Below the pieces are notes generated by a model. That model had not been told where the DNA came from, did not search any database, and saw only the letters and a list, made by a program, of their open reading frames with translations. From NCBI GenBank assembly GCA_947044405.1, contig CAMRHE010000457.1, forward strand, positions 422,001-486,000: a DNA stretch of 64,000 nt, read 5' to 3'. The DNA is from Leptodactylus fallax (lineage: Eukaryota > Chordata > Amphibia > Anura > Leptodactylidae). Shown here one piece after another: positions 1 through 9,855 of the stretch. The first letter of the stretch is position 1, and each line of letters starts with the position of its first letter. The position numbers were made by a program, and so were the translations under genes.

Positions 1-330
1 AGGGGGCATTATATGTGGGTGCAGCTGTAGGGGGACGTTATACTGTGAGGGCATACCATATCAAGGCTACTTTAGGGGGGTTATACTGCATGTGGTCACA
101 AAGTGGACAAGATGGAGTCCTAGTGGCAGCGGTTGGGACCACATTTGTCCCGATGCACATTCTGTCCCTCTTTCAGTCCTTCGGCAGGTATGTAAAATAC
201 TGGAGGAAAATGAAATAAATATATAGAATAAATAAATTTTTAACAAGTATAAAAAAATTAAAAAAAAAGCCTACTAATGATTATTATTATTATCATCCCC
301 CTATTAGTATCACATGGCAGATATTAGGTC
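1..330. other. Upstream repeat-like DNA, no gene seen
   Basis: The first ~110 bases resemble degenerate units of the form GGGGG..TTATACTGTG, like the tandem units at 42.08-42.59 kb, so the window probably opens inside the end of a similar repeat. After that comes A/T-rich sequence with a poly-A-like stretch near 230-275. No supported coding sequence was found. Confidence 0.35.
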
Positions 331-359
331 ACCTAGTGGCAGCGAGCCGCCCGACACAA

Positions 360-520
360 TAAACAGTGACGTCACCGTCACACACTCAGCCGCACTGCCT
401 GCCGGGAAATACTCCACATACCGAGGACCATAACCGCCTTCTAGGACACCTCCTGTCCTGATTGGCCGTGACGTCACTCATTTCCGGCGAGAGGCGGAGC
501 TTCCTTTGCTATAAAAGCCC
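360..520 (+). promoter_or_regulatory. CRE/CCAAT/TATA promoter of the RING gene
   Basis: Two perfect CRE octamers TGACGTCA lie at 367-374 and 469-476. An inverted CCAAT box (ATTGG) is at 461-465 and a TATA box (CTATAAAAG) at 509-517. Transcription should start about 30 bases past the TATA box, near 540-545, which leaves a leader of about 40 bases before the first ATG. The surrounding ~400-960 is GC- and CpG-rich compared with the rest of the window. CREs are known binding sites for CREB/ATF factors, so control by cAMP or stress signalling is a reasonable inference but is not shown here. Confidence 0.7.
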
Positions 521-582
521 GCGCTCCGGCTTCTAGCCTCATTCATTCTCTCACAATCGCCTTAGCAGCCGTCGTAAACGTC

Positions 583-1218
583 ATGACGTCACCACTGCCC
601 ACCGTTGCCATGGAGGAGTGCGGCATCTGTTACCTTGACTACGGGCAGGAGAGGAAGCCGCGCCAATTGGCGGCCTGCCGGCACGTGATCTGCTCCAGCT
701 GCCTGGAGCACCTGGCGGCCAGGGGCGGCGCAGTCCAGTGCCCGTTCTGCCGCGCTCCTTCCCTGTTGCCTAGCGACGACGAGGAGGAGGCGGGGACGAG
801 TGACGTCACCGGACCATTCAAGTGGCTGAAGAAACTGTACAGAAAATCTAAGGCGGGGTCTCGCCGTAGAGGTGAGTGAAGTAGGCGTGGTTACGGGGCT
901 ATTGCTCTTAGTTTGTGGGGCGGGGCTTTGGCAGTGATTGACAGGACAGGTTAAGTAGCATGGCGCCCCCCTAGCTGCCGGATTAGCAGATATTCTGACC
1001 TATAATAGAGATTTTATGAAATTTCACTTTGTGTTCCAAGTAGTTCTGGATTAGAAGATGCCGAATTAAAGGAATTTTCAATTATTTTTTTTTTTTTAAT
1101 TTTGTAATTGAAAATTGTAATTCTGAAACTTTAACAAATGTCCGTATCTTTTTCTGTAGGTTCTTTGGCCAATGAAGATCTGCGGGACATGGCATTGATG
1201 TGCTCGTACTTCATGTGA
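583..1218 (+). CDS. Small RING-finger protein, two exons
   Basis: Coding exon 1 is 583-871 and coding exon 2 is 1160-1218. Exon 1 carries a C3HC4 RING near its N-terminus: CGIC, then CRHVICSSCL, then CPFC, spaced as in E3 ubiquitin ligases. An acidic DDEEE stretch and a basic KWLKKLYRKSK segment follow. Read straight through, the frame stops at 877 (98 aa). However GTGAGT at 872 is a strong donor, and a pyrimidine tract ending TTTCTGTAG at 1159 is a good acceptor. Splicing keeps frame and gives 115 aa ending LRDMALMCSYFM. The second ATG (610, GCCATGG context) is in frame and has a better Kozak match, so the protein may be 106 aa. The family role would be transfer of ubiquitin from an E2 enzyme to a substrate. 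I do not recognise the specific orthologue. The 3' end may lie near 1.75 kb. Confidence 0.72.
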
Positions 1219-1780
1219 ATTATGACCAATCACGTGTGACCTGTTGATTTTTCGGATGTACAGGGGACGACGTCTGGTGCCGGAGGGCGTCCTGATGACT
1301 TTGGTCTCCTGGATGTAGATAATAGTGGGGACCCCCTCTCCAACATGATGGCTACATGATGGACAGATGAGGCATGAGCCCCGACGTGCCTCCTTTCTAA
1401 CAATGCTTCCATGCTTTGTGCTCGGCCATTGGGTCAAGGTGGCCGATCTAGATAGAGTCCATATGAGGACGTGACTAGTGACTGTACATCTATGTAAGGA
1501 CAGCGCCCCCTGGTGTTAATAATCTCAGCTTGTCGTAATCCTTTCACCTCGTGGACTGTGAGATCATCTTTCCTGTGGTTTATGAAATGGACAACAAGCC
1601 GGGACATGAGTCGGTGACTGATCATTATTGATTGCTGATGATGTCATGTTTCCTCCCATGATGCACTTTGGTTTTTGTCTATTTATATGTATTTATTATA
1701 TAATGTATTTTTTACGATATAAATATATTTATCGGAAACTGCTATTGTTGTCTGTGTCGTTACATAACAACATTAGGGGT
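1219..1780 (+). other. Probable 3' UTR of the RING gene
   Basis: This is non-coding sequence after the predicted stop at 1216-1218. An A/T-rich stretch with AATATA-type signals near 1715-1730 is followed by a T/G-rich tract (TTGTTGTCTGTGTCGTT), the usual arrangement of a cleavage site. No canonical AATAAA was seen, so the end is a guess. Small ORFs on the opposite strand have no recognisable features. Confidence 0.35.
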
Positions 1781-2428
1781 GTAGAGGTAGCAGTTGCTAC
1801 CGGGCCCTATAGACTTGGGGGGCCCAAAGGCCTCGCTACAACATAAGACCCCAATAGTATAGCTAACACATGGTAAGGGGTTGTCCAGGGAGTTAAGAGT
1901 AACTTTCCCGATCTGGCGGAGTCTTGACAGTGGACTGCATGATCAGAACCAGCGCTCCGCCCCCTGGGTCGCCCTATAATTGCCTGTGAGATCAGGGGTG
2001 GAGGGAAGGGGCAGAGCGCTGGTTCCAATCATGCGACCCACGGGTTGGAACCAGGAGGAACCCCTGGTCCATCATCAATCGGGTAAGTTAATCTTAAATC
2101 CACGGACAACACCTTTAAGTTGGGCCTCTGGATATTTGACTAGCCTTACACTTGCCATGCCCTCTGAATCTGTAGACTATGACCCCATTGAGAACCTCAT
2201 AAGTAAGCACGTGTCCATACTTGTGCCATATAGTACACAAGACCATCCCATATCAGCCTGTGTGATGGGACTAGATGTGGTGCCCTCGTAACATCCATGG
2301 TGTCCTATGGTATGACCATACAGTATAGACATCTCTAATAAGCATATGATAGGGTTAGACACACCTAGTTGTCAAGTGAGGTCACTTAAAGGGATGTTCC
2401 AGTTCATATTTTTAACACCTGCTGAGGC
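1780..2428. repeat. Degenerate interspersed repeat sequence
   Basis: Near 1780-1835 the sequence GGGGTGTAGAGGTAGCAG..GGGCCC resembles, in reverse orientation, the right end of the hAT-type element that finishes at 58418. The remainder contains a short TTAAAGGGATGTTCC motif at about 2386, similar to the ends of the TTAA-flanked MITEs listed elsewhere. No gene is supported. Confidence 0.35.
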
Positions 2429-2854
2429 TTAAAGGGTTTTCCAGGTTAAATAATTGATGACCTATTCTTAGGATTGGTCATCAGTTAATGATTGGCAGGG
2501 GTCAGGAATCCCACATACAGGGCCACTTTAACCATAAGGCAAACTGTGCTGCAACTGCCTTTGCCAACCTGGATCGAGGGTGGGGGAAGATAGCTTGGGC
2601 GAGCACTGCAGCCACTTCAGTATTTGCCAAGCACAGCGCCGTACATTGTATAGTGGTTGTGCTTGGTATTGCAGCTCAGCCCAATCACTTTAATGGGATT
2701 GACCCATGATCAGGCCATGTGACCAATCACCATAACATAGCTTATGATGTGAAAGTGGCACTCAGAGTGCTGGGCTCCCGGGTTTCAGACCCCCACGGAT
2801 CTTCGCTCAATGATCTATCCTAAGCATAGGTCATCAACTGGATAGTCCCTTTAA
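2429..2854. mobile_element. TTAA-flanked MITE (Kolobok-like)
   Basis: A 418-bp element (2433-2850) sits between direct TTAA copies at 2429-2432 and 2851-2854. Its ends are inverted: AGGGTTTTCCAGG on the left and CTGGATAGTCCCT on the right. It has the internal motif GATGACCTATTCTTAGGATTGGTCATCA, a near-palindrome repeated at about 2810-2840. TTAA duplications with ends of this kind suit non-autonomous Kolobok elements, which are common in frogs; piggyBac also uses TTAA, but its ends differ. It encodes no protein. Confidence 0.6.
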
Positions 2855-4035
2855 CATAAAATAAAAAAATGCATATTTTCGTCTTTTTCACCTGGTGATC
2901 CAGGAGAAAATCTCCATGCAGGTCCCTGGTCTTTGTTAAAGGGGTTTGTCTAGGATTTAGAATGGCAGCTGTGATGGTCAAATGACCACTGAGACCAATC
3001 AGTGGCCACAGTGGTCGCTGGAGAAGGGCCAGCGAAGTTATTCCCGTATGTCACCAGTGCCTTACCAGTGACCACTGAGGCCACTAATTGGTCTCAGAGG
3101 TCGCATGAGTGGCCATGGCCATTAAAGGATCCCAAAAAACCATCTTGTGTCAGCACTGGCCGGGACAAAAGTAAAGCAGCTCACATGATCAGTATGGCCA
3201 TTCACTGACCTCTGTGGTCCTATGGGCATTTGTGCTCAACCGGTAAGAGTAGTGATTGACTGAGGCCGTCACCGGAGCCGCATCACTTCCGGCTCTGCCA
3301 ATGCCAGCATGGGATGGAACGGGGAACCAAGGGTAGGTATATAAAGTCAATGTCATAAATAATACCTAATGAGATGGTCCCTGGTGGTCAATGGTTCAGT
3401 GGCCTGACATCTGTCCATTGGTGGTCCTGTAATACACTGTGTTCGTGGTTACCTATAAACCCTATTGGCATGACTGAAGTTTCTGAGATCATAGTTGGCC
3501 CTCACGAGCCCTGTAATATCTCGTGAATTCTAGTGCTGGCACGTACATCAGGATTCTGTTAGGCGGTAAATCTAGAGATAATACTATTGATTCTTCTACA
3601 AGTTTTATTTGGAAAGTCCAAGTTTATCACAAAAAGGGATTTTCCGTAGTTTGGCTAATCCACGTGAACAGTGATGTCACCCTCTGTAGGCTTTCAGTAG
3701 AATTCATTAACTCCTGACCGCTCCACTGCAGACACCATGTCATAGAAACCAGGGAAGAACCAGGATGTGGATCTTCTCAGGTGTTGGACCTCCTCCCATC
3801 TGACTTTATGGTTCACTGGAAATCACTTGACCTGAATCTGAGAGTTCTTTGTGTGATCTACAAGGGGGTTTCTCCAAAGATTCCTATTGAAACTATGGAC
3901 ACGTTTTGATAGAATTCTAGAAATTAGTAACTTTATCACTCCCCTCTGGTGACTCACGAAGATAACCCCTGTCTATATGGCTTTTTAGGGCAAGTGGACT
4001 TCATAAAGAAGGGTCTCCCATTCAGGACCTACCTC
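2855..4035. other. Intergenic DNA with repeat fragments
   Basis: A TTAAAGGGG motif at about 2937 suggests another broken TTAA-type MITE. The segment 2970-3110 repeats variations of CAGTGGCCAC/GACCACTGAG and is partly palindromic. Short ORFs have no domains I can recognise. Confidence 0.3.
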
Positions 4036-5128
4036 CAGTGGTGTAACTAGTAATGGCTGGACCCCAAAGCGAACATTTGACATGGGCCCCCCTGCCCTTC
4101 CAAGCCCCCCCCGCACAAACCGCATTCCCCGCATTCCTGCACACAATATTATGCCCCATAGTGACCCCTGCACCCACTATTATGCCCCATAGTGGCCCCT
4201 GCACCCACTATTATGCCCCATAGTGGCCCCTACACACACTATAATGCGCCATAGCGTCCCCTGCACCCACTATTATGCCCCATAGTGGCACCTGCACACA
4301 CTATTATGCACCATAGTGGTCCCTACACACACTTATGCACCATAGTGGCCCCTACACACACTATTATGCCCCTTAGTGGTCCCTACACACACTTATGCAC
4401 CATAGTGGCCCCTACACACACTATTATGCCCCATAGTGGCCCCTGCACACACTATTATGCCCCATAGTGGCCCCTGCACACACTATTATACCCCATAGTG
4501 GCCCCTGCACACACTATTATGCGCCATAGTGGTCCCTGCACACAGTATTATGCCCCATAGTGGCCCCTGCACACACTATTATGCGCCATAGTGGTCCCTG
4601 CACACACTTTTATGCCCCATAGTGGCCCCTGCACACACTATAATGCCCCATAGTGACCCCTGCACACACTATTATGCGCCATAGTGGTCCCTGCACACAG
4701 TATTATGCCCCATAGTGGCCCCTGCACACAGTATTATACCCCATAGTGGCCCCTTCACACAGTATTATGCCCCATTGTGGACCACCCATGAATAATTATT
4801 ATACTCTGAGGTCTTTTCAGACCCTAGAGTATAATGATCAGAGACCCAAGGGAGGTGGGGGGAACATAAATATCACTGTTACTTACCTCTCCCTGGCTCC
4901 GGCGCACGCCCCCCGCTACTTTCAGCCCTCATCAATGTTGGACCAGACGTCACGTGAGCCAGGCTGGCGTCGCAATGCATAATGAGACCGGCCTGGCCCA
5001 CGTGACGTCTGGGACTTCACCAAAGAGGCCTGAAGACTGCCGAAGCGCAGGAGAGGTAAGTAACAATGTTTTCTATGTTCTGTCAACTCCCCTGGGCCAC
5101 TGATCATTATACTCTTGGGTCTGAAATG
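4036..5128 (+). mobile_element. Truncated non-autonomous hAT-type element (family 1)
   Basis: The left end CAGTGGTGTAACTAGTAATG matches the start of the complete element at 57537-58418 (CAGTGGCGTAACTAGGAATG). It is followed by GGCCCC-rich sequence, a 31-bp tandem array and a foldback module (4795-5125). Homology stops at about 5128 and the expected right end (TACACCCCTG) is missing, so this copy is 3'-truncated. It has no transposase. Confidence 0.65.
4130..4790 (+). repeat. 31-bp tandem repeat inside hAT family 1
   Basis: About 20 copies of a 31-bp unit are present, with consensus around CCCCATAGTGGCCCC followed by TGCACACACTATTATG. The same unit occurs at 57.65-57.82 kb, 62.54-63.03 kb, and in reverse complement at 12.37-13.09 kb. 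Open frames across it are by-products of the repeat. Confidence 0.85.
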
Positions 5129-5159
5129 CTCTGTGATAGGACACGGTGACAGCACTGAG

Positions 5160-5412
5160 TACCTTAGCAAAAATTGATCCAGGCACTCAATCAATTGAAG
5201 ATCTGCTATATATATGCTATGTTCCCGCTAAATTACCTCAGACTCCATTTCTATTTCCTTCTCTTCACTCCAGTGGCAATCCGAGCTTTGATCTGATGAA
5301 GGTCTTGCATGACCGAAAACGTTTATCTTTTTATGGATCGCACATTCACTAAATAAATATAGCATATCTTCAATTGGTTGAGGGCCTGGATCAATTTTTG
5401 GTAAAGTGTGGG
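5160..5412. mobile_element. Foldback MITE-like element
   Basis: The left arm AAAAATTGATCCAGGCACTC with TCAATTGAAGAT is answered on the right by ATCTTCAATTGGTTGAGGG with CCTGGATCAATTTTT. This makes a long inverted repeat around a ~150-bp centre. No coding potential was seen. The superfamily cannot be assigned. Confidence 0.55.
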
Positions 5413-6285
5413 GTGAAACCCTTCTGTAGCACCAACTACTCATCCATTAGGGAGTGCCACGATTATATATATATATTTTAGCACTGAGTACCTTGACCTA
5501 CCAGTGCAACAACTGTGAGCCCAAAATTGTACAGATATCACCTAACTCAGTTTCACGGGTGCACAGTTGGCCAAAAATTGGCAAAAATTTTGATGTTATT
5601 TACACCAACAAACTGGTAGACATGCCTTACGCCACATTTATTAATTGTCTCATCTGAAAAGAACCATGTCTTAGCAAAAAGGGGCATGGCTTAACGGGAA
5701 AGGGGAGTTGCTTAATATGTAGCATTGTACCCCTCCAAAAAAGTGTAAAAAATTTTTTGTTGTAAATGAAGCCAAAAAATTAGTCTAAAGATGCTCGAAC
5801 CACTGGTAGATCTGGCACGAGAGAGTCCCGCCTACGCCGTCTATTACACAGTATTAGTAAATCTGCCCCAATGTCTCTAAAAGTGAAACATACATAAACT
5901 TTTTACCCGAGAAGGCGGAGTACATGTTGACCCCCTTACAAGTATTAAGGAGAAGCGATTTAGCAATCAAAGTTTTCTGGAATGAAATTCATTTGCCAAG
6001 CCAAACTTCTTTAGGCGTTTATTATAAATACTTCTGTAACCTGACTCCACTCAAGATTTCCCAGAATATCTTCAAGAAGTCCACAGCTAGATAAGACAGA
6101 GATTAAAGAATATTTATGTAGGATGGTGTAATAAAGAAAAACTGGAATTATTACGTGCATAAAAATTTTGCAGAAAAAGATCTGTATATACACAGGGCAA
6201 GGGATGTTGTGAGATTTCTGCTCTGAAGCCTGTAGAATTGTGAATATAGCACTATAAACTATAACATAAAACATATCACTGTATA
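5413..6285. other. Intergenic, no feature recognised
   Basis: A/T-rich sequence with short unremarkable ORFs. Its right edge (about 6260-6300) contains CATATCACTGTATACAAGAC, a diverged version of the 45-bp satellite unit that begins next. Confidence 0.3.
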
Positions 6286-6290
6286 CAAGA

Positions 6291-9066
6291 CGATGTATAA
6301 CTTATACCGGCTGTACATATATAATTATATACAGGAGATACCCAGGTTATACCAGCTGTACATATATAATTATATACAGGAGATACCCAGGTTATACCAG
6401 CTGCACATATATAATTATATACAGGAGATGCCCAGGTTATACCGGCTGTACATATATAATTATATACAGGAGATGCCCAGGTTATACCGGCTGTACATAT
6501 ATAATTATATACAGGAGATATCCAGGTTATACCGGCTGTACATATATAATTATATACAGTATATACCCAGGTTATACCAGCTGTACATATATAATTATAT
6601 ACAGGAGATACCCAGGTTATACCAGCTGCACATATATAATTATATACAGTATATACCCAGGTTATACCAGCTGTACATATATAATTATATACAGGAGATA
6701 TCCAGGTTATACCAGCTGTACATATATAATTATATACAGGGGATCCCCAGGTTATACCAGCTGCACATATATAATTATATACAGGAGATGCCCAGGTTAT
6801 ACCGGCTGTACATATATAATTATATACAGGAGATATAAAGGTTATACCGGCTGTACATATATAATTATATACAGTATATACCCAGGTTATACCAGCTGTA
6901 CATATATAATTATATACAGGAGATATCCAGGTTATACCGGCTGTACATATATTATTATATACAGGGGATACCCAGGTTATACCGGCTGTACATATATAAT
7001 TATATACAGGAGCTACCCAGGTTATACCAGCTGTACATATATAATTATATACAGTATATACCCAGGTTATACCAGCTGTACATATATAATTATATACAGG
7101 AGATATCCAGGTTATACCGGCTGTACATATATTATTATATACAGGGGATACCCAGGTTATACCGGCTGTACATATATAATTATATACAGGAGATGCCCAG
7201 GTTATACCGGCTGTACATATATAATTATATACAGGAGATATCCAGGTTATACCAGCTGTACATATATAATTATATACAGTATATACCCAGGTTATACCAG
7301 CTGTACATATATAATTATATACAGGAGATACCCAGGTTATACCGGCTGTACATATATTATTATTTACAGGAGATACCCAGGTTATACCAGCTGCACATAT
7401 ATAATTATATACAGGGGATACCCAGGTTATACCAGCTGCACATATATAATTATATACAGGAGATATCCAGGTTATACCGGCTGTACATATATTATTATAT
7501 ACAGGGGATACCCAGGTTATACCGGCTGTACATATATAATTATATACAGGAGATGCCCAGGTTATACCGGCTGTACATATATAATTATATACAGGAGATA
7601 TCCAGGTTATACCAGCTGTACATATATAATTATATACAGTATATACCCAGGTTATACCAGCTGTACATATATAATTATATACAGGAGATACCCAGGTTAT
7701 ACCGGCTGTACATATATAATTATATACAGGAGATACTCAGGTTATACCAGCTGTACATATATAATTATATACAGGAGATACCCAGGTTATACCAGCTGCA
7801 CATATATAATTATATACAGTATATACCCAGGTTATACCAGCTGTACATATATAATTATATACAGGAGATATCCAGGTTATACCGGCTGTACATATATTAT
7901 TATATACAGGGGATACCCAGGTTATACCAGCTGCACATATATAATTATATACAGGAGATGCCCAGGTTATACCGGCTGTACATATATAATTATATACAGG
8001 AGATATCCAGGTTATACCGGCTGTACATATATTATTATATACAGTATATACCCAGGTTATACCAGCTGTACATATATAATTATATACAGGAGATACCCAG
8101 GTTATACCATCTGCACATATATAATTATATACAGTATATACCCAGGTTATACCAGCTGTACATATATAATTATATACAGGAGATATCCAGGTTATACCGG
8201 CTGTACATATATTATTATATACAGGGGATACCCAGGTTATACCAGCTGTACATATATAATTATATACAGGAGCTACCCAGGTTATACCAGCTGTACATAT
8301 ATAATTATATACAGTATATACCCAGGTTATACCAGCTGTACATATATAATTATATACAGTATATACCCAGGTTATACCAGCTGTACATATATAATTATAT
8401 ACAGGGGATACCCAGGTTATACCGGCTGTACATATATAATTATATACAGGAGATGCCCAGGTTATACCGGCTGTACATATATAATTATATACAGGAGATA
8501 TCCAGGTTATACCAGCTGTACATATATAATTATATACAGTATATACCCAGGTTATACCAGCTGTACATATATAATTATATACAGGAGATACCCAGGTTAT
8601 ACCGGCTGTACATATATAATTATATACAGGAGATACCCAGGTTATACCAGCATGGTCCATATCACTATATACAAGAAGATGTATAACTTATACCAGCTGT
8701 ACATATATAATTATATACAGGAGATACCCAGGTTATACCAGCTGTACATATATAATTATATACAGGAGATACCCAGGTTATACCAGCTGTACATATATAA
8801 TTATATACAGGAGATACCCAGGTTATACCAGCTGTACATATATAATTATATACAGGAGATACCCAGGTTATACCAGCTGTACATATATAATTATATACAG
8901 GAGATACCCAGGTTATACCAGCTGTACATATATAATTATATACAGGAGATACCCAGGTTATACCGGCTGTACATATATAATTATATACAGGAGATACCCA
9001 GGTTATACCAGCTGTACATATATAATTATATACAGGGGATACCCAGGTTATACCAGCCCGGTCCAT
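6291..9066. repeat. 45-bp satellite, two blocks
   Basis: About 60 head-to-tail copies of a 45-bp unit, built on CCCAGGTTATACCAGCTGTA, then CATATATAATTATATACAGG and AGATA. Block 1 is about 6291-8651 and block 2 about 8687-9055. They are separated and bordered by diverged units reading CATATCACTATATACAAG. Each unit has the dyad TATATAATTATATA. Variant units (AGGAGATA, AGTATATA, AGGGGATA, AGGAGATG, AGGAGATAT) recur in blocks: the run starting at 7141 reappears at 7501 and again at 8401, showing higher-order duplication. Because 45 is divisible by 3 and one frame per strand has no stop, ORFs of up to 497 codons (+) and 307 codons (-) result. These have no codon bias, start context or neighbouring exons that suggest a real protein. 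Confidence 0.95.
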
Positions 9067-9079
9067 ATCACTATATATG

Positions 9080-9690
9080 ATCTGTTTTTGTTAATAATAT
9101 ACAGTATATGACAAGTGATTTTATTATTTAGAATATGATGTAATGTAATGTGTGATGTACAGTACAACGTAATAAATCTTGCTCTATCTCCCGTACATTG
9201 GGTGTGATGGTGATGTTACTGTGTAGCTCGGGGAGTAGACAGCTGGAGCTGCCGCTTCTGGTCTCTTCTCAGTTAATTAAGCGCTGGGACAAACCAGTTT
9301 AGGAGCAATTTACTGGTAATTGAATAATTGGCGGCCCGGGGGAGGCGAGTACTGTCTGGGGATTCCAGTTACATCATAATTTGTGAAATCAGAGGAGCGA
9401 CAAGTCTGGTTATTACCCTGCTGTATCATCCAGCTGCATATAATCTTTAATATTATCAGTATTATTACCAAATACCAATACCCCGGGATGTCCAGAATGT
9501 TCCCGGTGAACAGGGGGAGCCCTTCTCAAGGACAATTGTCAAATTTCCTATGTACCCATGTCCAGAGTAAATGCTCCATGTTCCTGCAGTCTCCTTCATT
9601 CCTTGGCCCCTGTAGACAATGTACTGACATCAGACCCTGGACCTTGTCTGCCATGCCAAGGGGAAGGGGAAATCTGTAGGGCTGGGGGCT
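9080..9690. other. Intergenic, no feature recognised
   Basis: Unique-looking sequence between the satellite and the next tandem array. No motifs, splice-supported ORFs or repeat ends were recognised. Confidence 0.3.
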
Positions 9691-9695
9691 GTGTT

Positions 9696-9853
9696 TTCTG
9701 GGGTGGTCTGGTCTGATCTGGGGTCTGTACTTGTCTATATATATATATATATATATTAGGGGTCTGATCTGGGATCTGTACTTGTCTATATATATATATT
9801 AGGGGTCTGATCTGGGATCTGTACTTGTCTATATAATATATATACAGTATATA
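9696..9853 (+). repeat. GGGTCTGATCTGG array, segment 1
   Basis: Three or so units of AGGGGTCTGATCTGGGATCT, GTACTTGTCTATATATAT. This is the left remnant of a single array that continues at 11.49, 14.23 and 16.40 kb after three transposon insertions. Confidence 0.8.
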
Positions 9854-9855
9854 TA

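Noticed and set aside
1096..1625. Minus-strand ORFs of 60-113 codons opposite the RING gene's second exon and 3' UTR
   Set aside because: They overlap the predicted + strand exon and have no family features.
6291..9066. CRISPR-like regular repeats
   Set aside because: Units are contiguous with no unique spacers and the genome is plainly eukaryotic; this is a satellite.
6293..9080. Long ORFs (181, 497, 142 codons on +, 307 and 133 on -) reading RLYQLYIYNYIQ or CTAGITWVSPVYNYI
   Set aside because: They are the 45-bp satellite translated; unit length divisible by three and lack of stops explain them on both strands.
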